DNA of 64,000 nucleotides from Hippopus hippopus (lineage: Eukaryota > Mollusca > Bivalvia > Cardiida > Cardiidae). Position numbers and translations under genes: made by a program. This document shows, piece by piece, positions 36,301 through 38,534 of the stretch; within the stretch, counting starts at the first letter, position 1, and every line of letters begins with the position of its first letter. The stretch covers positions 19,800,521 through 19,864,520 of the forward strand of contig OX328113.1 in NCBI GenBank assembly GCA_946811185.2. Reading direction: 5' to 3'. The notes under the pieces were generated by a model. That model was not told the origin of the DNA. It did not search any database and worked only from the letters and a program-made list of their open reading frames with translations.

Positions 36301-36437
36301 ATTTCACAGTCATTGTCTGATTCGTCGAAAAGTTTATTTAAAACAGACAGTGCAGCTAGTCTTGACATGTTGTTGACCTCCTCGGCCTGAATGAGGTCAA
36401 GTAGGTAATTTAACACTGTTGATACTTTGTCCATTTT
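6254..36437 (-). CDS. Gene A: ARM-Tudor-ARM-AlbA (Schlafen-like) fusion protein, 15 exons, 750 aa
   Basis: Joined exons (5' to 3' on minus): 36437-35941, 31780-31671, 30349-30231, 29497-29369, 27005-26855, 26158-26072, 24507-24337, 20328-20191, 19366-19198, 16890-16839, 15807-15753, 13882-13715, 12385-12170, 8340-8243, 6349-6254. From the ATG at 36434 this totals 2253 nt, open throughout, and every junction has AG/GT and matching phase. Domains: armadillo-like helices about 1-165; extended Tudor about 175-330 (GAFMWAQ, then VFLIDYGH 298-305); armadillo-like about 335-520 (NAAAVLANIAKQG, VLTILANLGRGKKLC); linker 523-560; AlbA/Schlafen-like domain about 573-718 (GGGIIYCGIDKEG). Tudor domains commonly bind methyl-arginine on piRNA-pathway proteins, and AlbA/Schlafen domains can be RNases. 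A small-RNA or germ-granule role is inference. The start is provisional: an acceptor sits 3 nt before the ATG, so earlier coding exons cannot be excluded. Confidence 0.85.
6525..6600 (+). repeat. Fragment of GTAGATC palindrome element
   Basis: Matches the left half of the copy at 10978: 'TAGGCTGCTAAG', then 'TTTTGCGGACAGTGTAGATC' and 'AATCAGACTGCACAGA'. Truncated at the centre, within intron 14 of gene A. Confidence 0.6.
6669..6883 (+). mobile_element. TTAA-hairpin MITE
   Basis: Sense copy in gene A intron 14. The stem has a one-base deletion on the left (GGAGAAATGCTGG). The right end is clean (GGTAAAGAGTTAA). A loose long-arm fragment lies just upstream at 6597-6655. Confidence 0.8.
7686..7920 (+). 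mobile_element. TTAA-hairpin MITE
   Basis: Sense copy in gene A intron 14 with TTAA at both ends. The hairpin is disrupted by extra bases (GTGTTGGAAATGTACATGC). Confidence 0.75.
7970..8062 (+). repeat. Degenerate GTAGATC palindrome fragment
   Basis: 'GCAGACCATGTAGATAAAG' followed by a diverged inverse arm 'GTGCAGTCTTATCTTGATTT'. Shorter and more worn than the copy at 10978. Confidence 0.45.
8243..8340 (-). CDS. Gene A exon 14: AlbA/Schlafen domain C-terminal strands
   Basis: Acceptor 'TTTGTCCTTCAG', donor GTAGAA. Encodes EIHVRAARGVTYTTSEDQCF then YRYGAATNPLTRQ, matching the closing strands (x-Y-R-G-S/A) of AlbA domains. Confidence 0.88.
8380..8482. repeat. Inverted repeat, about 38 bp per arm
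   Basis: 'AAAGATCGAAATTTATTTCA' at 8382 is mirrored by 'TGAAATAAATTTCGATCTTT' ending at 8480, and CATCATCGG by CCGATGATG. The arms are nearly identical and enclose about 25 bp, so this is a young foldback structure between exon 14 of gene A and the next element. Confidence 0.8.
8487..9100 (+). mobile_element. Element ending GGCCAGTGGAGCTAAAAA, copy 1
   Basis: The right end 'CTGGCCTTCGGCCAGTGGAGC' (small hairpin) is preceded by the purine run 'GGACGGACGGACAGACGG'. Internal repeats include 'GAACATTCCTG(C/T)(A/G)AA', each followed by 'AAATCCA(G/A)T'. Non-coding in all frames. Inside intron 13/14 territory upstream of exon 14. Confidence 0.65.
9459..9691 (-). mobile_element. TTAA-hairpin MITE
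   Basis: Antisense copy in gene A intron 13. The stem is intact but its loop has gained 'GCTGGT', giving TGCTGGTGCTGGTTACCAGC. Confidence 0.82.
9712..9956. mobile_element. TTAA-hairpin MITE with two long arms
   Basis: Both flanks are the long-arm type: left 'CAGACAACAAAAATGAATTTGC' start and right 'CAATTTGGACAAGTCC'. Normal copies have one long and one short arm, so this is a symmetric recombinant. Confidence 0.7.
9963..10229 (-). mobile_element. Long-TIR palindromic MITE
   Basis: Both termini are present: 'TGAACCATGCCCTGTGAAAAG' and 'CACAGAGCATGGCTCAT'. An off-centre palindrome CAGCCTGTGCAG/... is at 10025-10055. It abuts the preceding hairpin MITE. Confidence 0.8.
10745..10980. mobile_element. 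MITE with TIR AATAGA(C/T)GGTTGGTGTCTTGG
   Basis: The left end 'ACGGTTGGTGTCTTGGATTG' is mirrored at the right end by 'CCAAGACACCAACCATCTATT'. About 58 bp of inverted arm. A fragment of the same element is at 63175-63240. A 67-codon frame inside is not coding-like. Confidence 0.75.
10978..11186 (+). repeat. GTAGATC palindrome element
   Basis: Best copy: outer 'CCCTTAGGCTGCTAAG' mirrored by 'TTTAGCAGGATAAGGG', inner GGACAGTGTAGATC mirrored by GATCTACACTGTCC. Sits in gene A intron 13. Confidence 0.75.
11230..11397 (+). mobile_element. TTAA-hairpin MITE, partial
   Basis: Short arm missing, hairpin eroded (GCTGATAACAAACATTTTATCC), long arm recognisable to 'GTGGAGTAAAGAGTTTAA'. Confidence 0.6.
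11598..11815 (+). mobile_element. TTAA-hairpin MITE
   Basis: Sense copy with a deletion in the left stem arm (GGGAAAAGGTTGCTAGTAACC). Lies 65 bp from an antisense copy at 11880, so the intron transcript contains an inverted pair. Confidence 0.78.
11880..12098 (-). mobile_element. TTAA-hairpin MITE
   Basis: Antisense copy with a good stem (one change, GGAGACAATGCTGG). Ends 71 bp downstream of exon 13's donor. Confidence 0.82.
12170..12385 (-). CDS. Gene A exon 13: AlbA/Schlafen domain core
   Basis: Acceptor 'TTTTACAAATGTAG', donor GTGAGC. Encodes GGGIIYCGIDKEGIVFGLEL, then RDEKDRFRLGVDQLMGG and FEFKAVPVLDKEKQHI. The G-rich strand followed by GID and V-x-G, then an R-rich helix, is the standard AlbA_2/Schlafen signature. 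Confidence 0.92.
12411..12614 (-). mobile_element. TTAA-hairpin MITE, short hairpin
   Basis: Antisense copy starting 25 bp from the exon 13 acceptor. The stem is reduced to GGGAAAAGCATTTTCTCCC, one arm being mostly deleted. Confidence 0.75.
12744..12832 (-). repeat. tRNA-Lys-like SINE head, unit 1
   Basis: The minus strand reads TAGCTCAGTGGTTATGG (A-box/D-arm), a CTTTTAA anticodon loop and CAGG-TTCGAAT-CCTG (T-arm, B-box). The 5' and 3' acceptor strands (TTCCCTT and CAGGTGC) do not pair and an insert of about 20 bases follows the anticodon arm, so this is tRNA-derived and not a tRNA gene. Confidence 0.65.
13075..13159 (-). repeat. tRNA-Lys-like SINE head, unit 2
   Basis: Second member of a direct duplication with period about 331 bp (flanks 12652-12895 and about 12976-13232 also match). 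The T-stem is CGGG/CCCG instead of CAGG/CCTG, a paired change relative to unit 1. Confidence 0.65.
13371..13532. mobile_element. MITE with TIR CAACCATTCTCAAGAAT
   Basis: Terminal inverted repeats 'AACAACCATTCTCAAGAATA' and 'TTTTTGAGAATAAGGTTGGTG'. Contains 'AGTAACCCTTTGGTTTAGCC'. Related copies at 23269-23453 and 31440-31622. Confidence 0.65.
13715..13882 (-). CDS. Gene A exon 12: AlbA/Schlafen domain N-terminal half
   Basis: Acceptor 'CTTTGATTTCCAG', donor GTAAGT. Encodes PYVLGSCVYISDDQKHEIHP then SSSVIAQIVCGMLNSG. D584 and E589 are spaced as the first two acidic residues of Schlafen nuclease cores, and the helix before the glycine loop matches the AlbA fold. Confidence 0.87.
13917..14445 (+). 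mobile_element. TTAA-hairpin MITE split by another element
   Basis: The left part 13917-14096 carries the hairpin (TTAATCCTTTACC end). The long arm is interrupted after 'TCTGCAAATGTTT' and resumes at 14400 'TGAAATTGGACAAGTCC', ending GTTAAAGAGTTAA. This gives relative ages: the MITE is older than the insert. Confidence 0.82.
14097..14399 (+). mobile_element. ATACCCCCGC element nested in MITE
   Basis: Starts 'ATACCCCCGCAAAACGAATG' and ends 'TGGCGGGGGTATTAAGTC' plus about 25 bp. Internal 'GTCCGTCCGTCCGTCTGTGT' and 'AACTCCTCCTACAGTTTTCC' are non-coding. Confidence 0.7.
14505..15448 (+). mobile_element. Element with GTCCCCT termini and 150-bp tandem units
   Basis: The left 'GAGTCCCCTACCGGCCG' is mirrored at the right by 'CGCCGGAAGGGGACTA'. 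Two and a half units of about 150 bp (15020-15355) contain 'AAGGCCCGTAATTTC', 'GAACGAAACT' and 'CAGCTCAATATCTGCCAG'. Confidence 0.65.
15447..15770 (-). repeat. Tandem array of gene A exon 11 donor junction
   Basis: About five units of roughly 70-80 bp, each resembling plus-strand 'CTTACCCAGTCTATCATTT' followed by T-rich sequence and 'CACCCAAGCTAAAA'. The last unit is the real exon 11 end and its donor. Unit variants read TTACCCAGTC, TTATCCAGTC, TAACCCAGTC and CAACCAATCC, so some keep a GT donor and some do not. Confidence 0.7.
15753..15807 (-). CDS. Gene A exon 11: acidic linker (55 bp)
   Basis: Acceptor 'CTGTCTGTTCCAG', donor GTAAGA. Encodes VRVNDISDEDVVPKNDRLG. The 3' end and donor are reiterated in a tandem array at 15447-15770. 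Confidence 0.72.
15860..15985 (-). mobile_element. TTAA-hairpin MITE, left half
   Basis: Long arm only, beginning TTAACCCTCCAGCAAACGAC and ending within the hairpin at 'GTGGGAAAAAGGATAG'. Confidence 0.65.
16300..16474 (-). mobile_element. TTAA-hairpin MITE, partial
   Basis: Antisense, with a weakened hairpin (CCTGGTTAACAGCATTTTC) and a right end CGGTAAAGGGTTTA without an exact TTAA. Confidence 0.65.
16597..16824 (+). mobile_element. TTAA-hairpin MITE
   Basis: Sense copy ending 15 bp from the donor of gene A exon 10. The right stem arm runs into an A-tract (CCCACAAAAAAATTTT). Confidence 0.75.
16839..16890 (-). CDS. Gene A exon 10: linker (52 bp)
   Basis: Short polar exon EERNQNISPSRCVNKAE between acceptor 'TATTTTACAG' and donor GTAAAG. 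Phase 2 in, 0 out. Supported by frame continuity on both sides rather than a family match. Confidence 0.7.
17029..17395 (+). mobile_element. Two partial TTAA-hairpin MITEs
   Basis: 17029-17119 is a left half (ATTGGGAAAAGGAGAAAATG then lost). 17181-17395 is a second sense copy with its right stem arm replaced by a T-run. Both are in gene A intron 9. Confidence 0.65.
17482..19183 (+). mobile_element. Tandem-repeat transposon, copy 2
   Basis: Same termini as the copy at 5054 (ACAAGAGGGTCATGATGGCC ... CAGGTGAGCTAAAAAA) with about 12 internal units. Units between 18110 and 18500 are much more alike than those at the edges, pointing to recent local amplification. The right end is 14 bp from the donor side of exon 9. 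Confidence 0.82.
19198..19366 (-). CDS. Gene A exon 9: end of helical region and linker
   Basis: Acceptor 'TTTTTTCCATACAG', donor GTATTT. Encodes LDIVLHFLTQKVCVNTSLYL, then ATLKLLKVFVG and a polar linker ending TGPVIR. Squeezed between two transposons (ends at 19183 and 19384). Confidence 0.85.
19384..19642 (+). mobile_element. Long-TIR palindromic MITE
   Basis: Ends 'TGAACCATACTCTGGC' and 'AAAGCATGGTTCAT'. A G-run expansion (GGTGGGGGGGG) lies in the left arm. It starts 17 bp from the acceptor of gene A exon 9. Confidence 0.78.
19932..20137. mobile_element. TTAA-hairpin MITE with two short arms
   Basis: Both flanks are the short-arm type: left 'TTTAACCACTTTGAGAAAG' and right 'CTTCCTCAGGGTTGTTAAAA'. 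The hairpin is intact. It is the mirror image of the two-long-arm copy at 9712. Confidence 0.75.
20191..20328 (-). CDS. Gene A exon 8: armadillo-like
   Basis: Acceptor 'TTTCTTTTTCAG', donor GTCAGG. Encodes EMLSECTDRESEVDSREKTL then LESCITCLTNILNKNPDCRE. A partial duplicate with its own acceptor lies 111 bp upstream (20381-20439). Confidence 0.85.
20381..20500 (-). pseudogene. Partial duplicate(s) of gene A exon 8
   Basis: The minus strand has acceptor 'TTTCTTGTACAG' then EMLSEWADKEIKGVSRERTL, against EMLSECTDRESEVDSREKTL in the real exon. It loses similarity after about 60 bases and has no matching donor. A further trace of the flanking 'GATGAACTAGAAGTATC' at 20459-20500 suggests a third unit with period about 111 bp. 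Confidence 0.7.
20500..20860 (+). repeat. Dispersed non-coding repeat (also near 30430 and 25160)
   Basis: Shares 'GAAAATTCTAAGTT', 'GATGGTTA' and 'TATCTTCAGTAATG' with 30430-30730 and 25160-25390. Not assigned to a known family. Confidence 0.5.
21027..21256 (-). mobile_element. tRNA-derived SINE (GGGCAAGACACTT type)
   Basis: The minus strand starts 'AGGGTCCTGCATGGCTCAG' (A-box), then a B-box-like 'ATTCATATCCTGG', the string 'CTTGGGCAAGACACCTCAG' and a 3' tail 'AATGTTGAAAGCAGCGTAAA'. Same family as 62424-62645. Confidence 0.68.
21402..22697 (-). mobile_element. Tandem-repeat transposon, copy 3, carrying a SINE
   Basis: Reverse orientation: 'TTTTTAGCTCACCTGAGC' at the left, 'GACCCTCTTGTTCT' at the right. 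Six or so diverged units contain 'CTTGTGTGCACTCTATAGGC'. Interrupted at 22263-22534. More decayed than copies 1 and 2. Confidence 0.75.
22263..22534 (+). mobile_element. SINE inserted in copy 3
   Basis: Begins at the B-box 'GCTGGTTCGAACCCCGGC' (5' truncated). The body 'GGAAAGCAGCCAGTGGCTTG' leads to a tail 'GATGTTAAATGTCATACAACC'. Flanked by similar 'ATGTTTGTC'/'ATATTTGTC' host sequence. Confidence 0.75.
23269..23453. mobile_element. MITE related to 13371-13532
   Basis: TIRs 'CACTAAACATTCTCAAGAAT' and 'TTTCTTGAGAATGGACAGTG'. The middle contains 'GGCTAAACCATTTGGTTTA'. Confidence 0.65.
23518..23747 (-). mobile_element. TTAA-hairpin MITE
   Basis: Antisense, with stem 'AAGGAGATAATGCTGGTTACC' and its mirror nearly intact. 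In gene A intron 7. Confidence 0.82.
23845..24316 (+). mobile_element. SINE fragment with long A-tract
   Basis: 23851-24007 matches the SINE body (GAGGACTGATTATAGCC, then TGTCTTGGAAAGAATG). It is broken by an A-run of about 30 at 24008-24038, and a tail-like 'AGGAGCACTGGCTGCCAC' occurs at 24267. Confidence 0.55.
24337..24507 (-). CDS. Gene A exon 7: armadillo-like
   Basis: Acceptor 'TTTTTTTTTTGTAG', donor GTAAGT. Encodes ELDGITIMERFLKSVNKPAL, then IIPVLTILANLGRGKKLC and SEIMSILLG. Phase 1/1. Confidence 0.87.
24674..25018. mobile_element. MITE with TIR TTAAAGATACATCTTTAC
   Basis: The left 'GGCTTAAAGATACATCTTTAC' is mirrored at the right by 'GTAAAGATGTATCTTTAAGG'. The TIR itself is partly palindromic. 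No coding capacity. Confidence 0.65.
25019..25152 (+). mobile_element. TTAA-hairpin MITE, hairpin deleted
   Basis: Short arm intact to 'GTGGGAAAAAG', then the element jumps to the long arm 'TTGCTGTCTGCAAATAC'. Right terminus missing. Confidence 0.6.
25656..25888 (+). mobile_element. TTAA-hairpin MITE
   Basis: TTAA on both sides. The stem has a CpG-bearing loop variant (GGTAACGCGCATTTCC). In gene A intron 6. Confidence 0.82.
25907..26065 (-). mobile_element. TTAA-hairpin MITE with G-run replacing hairpin
   Basis: The long and short arms are present, but the hairpin is replaced by a run of about 11 G followed by T-rich sequence (25983-26010). The right TTAA is 6 bp from exon 6's donor. Confidence 0.65.
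26072..26158 (-). CDS. Gene A exon 6: armadillo-like
   Basis: Acceptor 'AATTTTTCTAG', donor GTATAT. Encodes QAPPKDEELCINAAAVLANI then AKQGFPSG, a typical armadillo helix-3 pattern. Donor is 6 bp from a MITE end. Confidence 0.85.
26210..26470 (-). mobile_element. TTAA-hairpin MITE with duplicated half-hairpin
   Basis: The segment 'GATGCTGGCTACCAGC...CCCACAATATTTTC' (about 50 bp) occurs twice in tandem (26320-26369 and 26370-26419), giving two loops. Confidence 0.78.
26498..26760 (-). mobile_element. SINE (antisense)
   Basis: Reads in reverse: 'AAGCCTGCTTGTTCAGTCAG' head side, 'CAGGCCACTGGCTGCTTCCC' in the body. Diverged from the copy at 33066. Confidence 0.6.
26855..27005 (-). CDS. Gene A exon 5: Tudor core (VFLIDYGH)
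   Basis: Acceptor 'GACTCTGTTTCAG', donor GTAAAT. Encodes RMIDVFLIDYGHMVTVQDKD then VYIMPEGLTVIPQ and VSLCALEG. The hydrophobic-IDYG motif is diagnostic for Tudor domains. The acceptor region is copied many times in the upstream intron. Confidence 0.92.
27030..27850. other. Unassigned intron 4 sequence of gene A
   Basis: Small frames of up to 78 codons occur on both strands without splice sites or family signatures. No repeat terminus was recognised. Confidence 0.5.
27855..28430 (-). repeat. Tandem array of gene A exon 5 acceptor junction
   Basis: About eight or nine units of roughly 55-60 bp, consensus on plus 'TTGTTCATGATGTTATCTGA' then AATAGAGTCAAGCTTCATTC. Each contains the reverse of 'GAATGAAGCTTGACTCTGTTTCAG' minus a few bases, as at the real exon 5 acceptor (27006 onward). 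Several units keep a pyrimidine tract and AG. Interrupted by a hairpin MITE at 28035-28232. Confidence 0.75.
28035..28232 (+). mobile_element. TTAA-hairpin MITE inside the acceptor array
   Basis: The left stem arm is intact (GGGAAAAGGAGAAAATGCTG) but the right arm is lost. The ends are worn (TTTGATATAGTG). Confidence 0.68.
28495..28725 (+). mobile_element. TTAA-hairpin MITE
   Basis: Sense copy in gene A intron 4. The stem centre is AATGCTGATAACCAGCATTT. The right end is TTGTAAAGTACTTAA. Confidence 0.75.
28943..29135 (-). pseudogene. Decayed duplicate of gene A exon 4
   Basis: On the minus strand 'AGCTGGAAAGCCAGCTTGTG' parallels 'AGCTGGAGAATCAGCTTGTG' of exon 4. Further along, 'GGAACCAGTTCC(T)TTTTTGAGA' parallels 'GGAGCCAACTCATTTTTGAGA'. 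Internal additions break the frame. The order of matching blocks is the same as in exon 4 (29369-29497), so this is an old tandem exon copy. Confidence 0.62.
29165..29340 (+). mobile_element. TTAA-hairpin MITE, partial
   Basis: Hairpin shortened (GGACAAAATAACCAGCATTTTC). The right end GGTAAAGAGTG is 28 bp from the donor of exon 4. It separates exon 4 from its decayed duplicate. Confidence 0.72.
29369..29497 (-). CDS. Gene A exon 4: Tudor domain middle
   Basis: Acceptor 'GATTGTTTACAG', donor GTTAGC. Encodes DVCAIQQQLNCGIKLENQL to EIQGANSFLRAQ. Phase 0/0. A decayed copy of this exon lies immediately downstream at about 28943-29135. Confidence 0.87.
29580..29872 (-). mobile_element. SINE (antisense)
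   Basis: Contains 'CACTGGCTGCTTTTCCACAT' and, at the head, 'GGTTCAGTTGGTAGCATAC' on the minus strand. A local repetition of 'CATCA...AATCCTGTTACAATG' occurs at 29745-29790. Confidence 0.62.
29947..30175 (-). mobile_element. TTAA-hairpin MITE
   Basis: Antisense with TTAA both sides, left 'TTAACTGTGTACCACACTAC'. The stem has several mismatches (AATGCATGTTATCAGCATT). Near the donor of gene A exon 3. Confidence 0.8.
30231..30349 (-). CDS. Gene A exon 3: Tudor domain first strands
   Basis: Acceptor 'AAATTGACAG', donor GTATTG. Encodes DEWQDILVTKVIDGAFMWAQ then VGEETIK, the usual opening strand pattern of an extended Tudor domain. Phase 1 in, 0 out. Confidence 0.88.
30430..30730 (+). repeat. Dispersed non-coding repeat
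   Basis: 'CCAAGAGCACCACAAGTGGTG' start, 'GACGCAGACAACGACACC' near the end, and terminal 'GCCAAGCTAAAAAT'. Shares blocks with 20500-20860. Confidence 0.5.
30949..31178 (-). mobile_element. TTAA-hairpin MITE, diverged
   Basis: Antisense with stem 'AAAAAATGCTGGTTACTAGC' and low identity in the outer stem (CTTGAGGAGGAAACT). Confidence 0.72.
31278..31430 (+). mobile_element. TTAA-hairpin MITE, deleted centre
   Basis: TTAACCCTTTACCAATTTATCC end. The left stem arm is missing, so the sequence goes straight to 'TTTTCTCCCTTTTCCACAATG'. Confidence 0.65.
31440..31622. mobile_element. MITE with TIR CACCAACCATTCTTAAGAA
   Basis: The left terminal block is duplicated in tandem (CACCAACCATTCTTA(A/G)GAACATTC twice). 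The right end is 'TTTAAGAATGGTTAGTGAAT'. Third member of the family at 13371 and 23269. Confidence 0.68.
31671..31780 (-). CDS. Gene A exon 2: entry to Tudor domain
   Basis: The acceptor follows a 14-T tract (TTTTTTTCAG); donor is GTATTT. Encodes LPRFPHSMKVCTLF and DLSKQLIEQNLAWAG. Phase 2 in, phase 1 out. Confidence 0.85.
31829..32057 (+). mobile_element. TTAA-hairpin MITE
   Basis: Sense copy with a nearly perfect stem (one change in the right arm, TTCTTCTTTTTCCAC), located 48 bp upstream of gene A exon 2's acceptor. Confidence 0.82.
32437..32672 (-). mobile_element. Long-TIR palindromic MITE
   Basis: Centre 'CAGCCTCCCCAATCCGGGCAG'-like, with GACCCAGGTCAG mirrored by CTGACCTGGGCC. Right end 'CCAGAGCATGGCTCAT'. 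The left TIR is truncated. Confidence 0.75.
32749..32976 (-). mobile_element. TTAA-hairpin MITE
   Basis: Antisense with one of the best stems: GTGGGAAAAGGAGAAAATGC with its exact complement GCATTTTCTCCTTTTCCCAC. Loop TGGTTATCA. Confidence 0.88.
33066..33364 (+). mobile_element. tRNA-derived SINE, most complete copy
   Basis: A-box-like 'AGCAGTCGGTAGTGCAC' at 33081, B-box 'GGTTCTATCCCC' at 33121, body 'GGAAAGCAGCTAGTGGC', tail 'AATGTTGAAAACGACGTTAA' ending in 'ACACCATACTATT'. Reference copy for the fragments elsewhere. Confidence 0.78.
33482..33523 (+). repeat. End fragment of a CCACTGGCT element
   Basis: 'ACAAGAGGGCCATGATGGCC' followed by 'CGCTCCACTGGCTC', a stray terminus of the family at 60656-62080. 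It abuts a MITE TTAA. Confidence 0.5.
33526..34254 (+). mobile_element. TTAA-hairpin MITE split by a GGAGAGGTC element
   Basis: The left part 33526-33673 includes TTAACCCTTTACCACACAAA. The long arm reappears at about 34170 (TACATTCACTTTGTC) and ends at 'CTTAAAGAGTAAA'. Confidence 0.65.
33674..34142. mobile_element. MITE with TIR GGAGAGGTCA
   Basis: The left 'GGAGAGGTCATCAGACCTCTCC' is itself a small hairpin. The right end 'GATGCTGACCTCTCC' mirrors the first 13 bases. A-rich interior, no long frame. Nested in the hairpin MITE. Confidence 0.65.
34690..35103 (+). mobile_element. Element ending GGCCAGTGGAGCTAAAAA, copy 2
   Basis: 'GCCAATTTTGACCCCAGGGC' and 'TTGTTGCCATGGCAACCAGAG' match (reverse strand) the copy at 60656. 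The right end 'CTGGCCTTCGGCCAGTGGAGC' matches 9080-9098. Preceded by alternating 'GCACATGCACACACGCAC'. Confidence 0.72.
35262..35492. mobile_element. MITE with TIR AAATATCTGTGTTTAGGGTTTC
   Basis: The left 'ATATCTGTGTTTAGGGTTTC' is mirrored at the right by 'GAAACCCTAAACACAGATAT'. The internal 'ACCCTACCTA' also recurs near each arm. Lies in gene A intron 1. Confidence 0.8.
35941..36437 (-). CDS. Gene A exon 1 (first coding): armadillo-like region
   Basis: Preceded by acceptor 'TTCCTCTGCAG' and ended by donor GTAAGG. Encodes residues 1-164 plus two bases, beginning MDKVSTVLNYLLDLIQAEE. It is rich in leucine/isoleucine helices with patterns such as RLAALSVLNKLFDESDND and CVAMETIWRLSTLPG, which match armadillo/HEAT-type helical repeats. 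ATG at 36434. Confidence 0.85.
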
Positions 36438-36478
36438 CTGCAGAGGAAGAAATATTTGTATAATGACTAGTCTATTCT

Positions 36479-36692
36479 TTTAACTCTCTACCAAAAGACC
36501 AAATTCAAAGCATTTGCAGATGACAAAATAAACCTGACTCGAGTATTGAAATTTGTTTTGGGAAGGGCAGAAAACATTGTGAGAAAAGTAGAAAATGCTG
36601 GTCATCAGCATTTTCTCCTTTTTCCCACATTGTTTTCAAAAGGTCCCATCTTCAAGCTGGTTAAAACCTGGGATTGTGTGGTAAAGGGTTAA
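36479..36692 (-). mobile_element. TTAA-hairpin MITE
   Basis: Antisense, 42 bp upstream of gene A exon 1's acceptor. The stem has a loop change (GCTGGTCATCAGC). Confidence 0.8.
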
Positions 36693-36695
36693 ATA

Positions 36696-36890
36696 CCGTG
36701 TTGAAGACTTTTGCAGAAAAACAAAATAAACTTGCTCAAAATTGATGATCACCTGAATTGTCATTGAAAAGATTTACAACATTATGAGAAAAGCAGAAAG
36801 TCCTGGTAACAAGCATTTTCTCCCTTACTCACATTTTCAAAAGCCTTCTTTTTCAGGATCGTTAAAAACTCTGGGAAAGAGGTAATAAAC
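36696..36890 (-). mobile_element. TTAA-hairpin MITE, diverged
   Basis: Adjacent to the previous copy in the same orientation. Stem 'AGTCCTGGTAACAAGC' imperfect. The right end has lost TTAA (GAGGTAATAA). Confidence 0.65.
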
Positions 36891-36997
36891 CAGCAGACAA
36901 CCTTTCTTTTGTCCATTTTTGAAAAAAAAGCTTTCAGATAAATAATAACAGCAATTTTACCTTTGATCTAGATGCTTTCACATATATTAATGTATCA

Positions 36998-37233
36998 ATT
37001 CTTTACTAAACAACAAAATTTTAGACCTGTCAACTTTGAAACAACAAATAAAATGTGGCTCAACCAATAGGATTCGAATAAAAAGAGGTACAAAACATTG
37101 TGGGAAAAGGTGAAAATGCTGGTTACTGACGTTTACTCTTGTACCAGAGTTTTTTTTTTCTTTTTCCACAATGTTTTAAAAAGCCTTCTCTCTCAGTGTC
37201 ATTAAAACTTAGAATGATTTCGTGAAAAGTTAA
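36998..37233 (-). mobile_element. TTAA-hairpin MITE
   Basis: Third antisense copy in a row upstream of gene A exon 1. The right stem arm carries an insertion (GTACCAGAGTTTTTTTTTTC). A short-arm scrap at 37400-37448 belongs to yet another copy. Confidence 0.72.
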
Positions 37234-37619
37234 CACATCACCACCTATGGACGACTTTCCTTGTCCTGCAGCTATCCACTTTTGAAAAATTGGGGCAAAA
37301 GGAGAAATTTTAAGCACTTTATGCTTTGACTGTAATAGTTTTGATTCTGGGCAAGGATTGAATCCAGGACCACTACGTCCAAATGAAAACACTCACAATG
37401 TCTTCAAAGGCTTTCCTCTAAACACGGGATAGTGTGGTAAAGGGCTAGGGTCAAACTAACTCCAATGTCATGTTTCCTGAACCCAGAAACATAGAATAAC
37501 ATCTGAGCTATCCTTCAAATTGGCTGCATTCATTAGTATGACATTATATGTATCAATTAAGCTGAACAAATTTAACTCTTTTCAAAACAATTCTGTTTTA
37601 AACCCTTTGTACAAGGCTT

Positions 37620-37830
37620 TTGAGAATGGCGGTCAAAAGCCCCTCAGGTCATTATCCCCTACCCCCAAAACAGGTAGGCGGTCAAAAGCCCCTTCACGAT
37701 TTTGCAAGGGCAGTCATTATCCCCTTCATCAAATTTTAAAGGCGGTCAAAAGCCCCTTCGCGATTTCACAAGGGCGGTCACTATCCTCTTCACCCATTCT
37801 TAAAGGCAGACAAAAGCCCCTTTAAATAGG
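37620..37830 (+). repeat. Foldback tandem array, left arm
   Basis: About three units of roughly 62-65 bp: 'GGCGGTCAAAAGCCCCTTC', 'GATTTTGCAAGGGC(A/G)GTCA', 'TATCCCCTTCA' and 'AAATTTTAAAGG'. The reverse complement array is at 38535-38745. Confidence 0.8.
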
Positions 37831-38171
37831 CCAACGTTTTCCGCTGTGATTTCTAAAGGAGAAATAAAATAATGTAAAATGAAACAATGTCAGAGTGTCT
37901 AACCTGTGTCGTGCACCCCCCACCTTTTGTTTTTTGTTGATGGTGATTTACTAATTAAAAGTGTTTCCTATTGGTCTTATACATTTAACATGTAAACATG
38001 TGATCACTTTGCATCATAAAAGATAATTATCTTAATCCGTTCACAGTTTTTCACATTCATTTCAATAGATGTAAAGACAACACCTTTTCCAATAAAAAAA
38101 GTAAATAATCCACTTTAATCACATTTTTCAAACTTTCAATCCATAATTAAAATTACCTATAAAGCTATTTA

Positions 38172-38392
38172 GGCCAATTTCTTTCTGAGGATTGATGATA
38201 TTCCTTACAACAGGATTCATACCTGTAACCACTGATCATTGCATCTTCAATGGTTATGTGGGAAAGCAGCCAGTGGCTTGGAAAGAAAACTATGCAGAGT
38301 ACTGGATAAAAGGCTGCAGCGACATAAGACAAATAATGTTGAAAACTGCTTTAAACACCATACAATCAATCAACATTCAACACTTTTGGATC
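38172..38392 (+). mobile_element. SINE between the foldback arms
   Basis: 5' truncated. 'TGTGGGAAAGCAGCCAGTGG' body and tail 'TTAAACACCATACAATCAATC'. Confidence 0.7.
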
Positions 38393-38534
38393 CACATCGG
38401 ATAATTTCACACATTTATATTTAGTATAGAACTTAAGGTATATTTTACAAGTGTTCTGTTTCTTAGCAGACTTCAGGTCTATGAAGGGGATAATGTCGGT
38501 ATGGTTACCATAAATAGGGACTATTGTCTGCAAA

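Noticed and set aside
37520..37825. 101-codon frame with repeated SPF/KGGQKPL peptides, and its counterparts near 38366-38756
   Set aside because: Translation of the 63-bp foldback repeat on either strand. Unit length happens to be a multiple of three, so frames stay open by chance.
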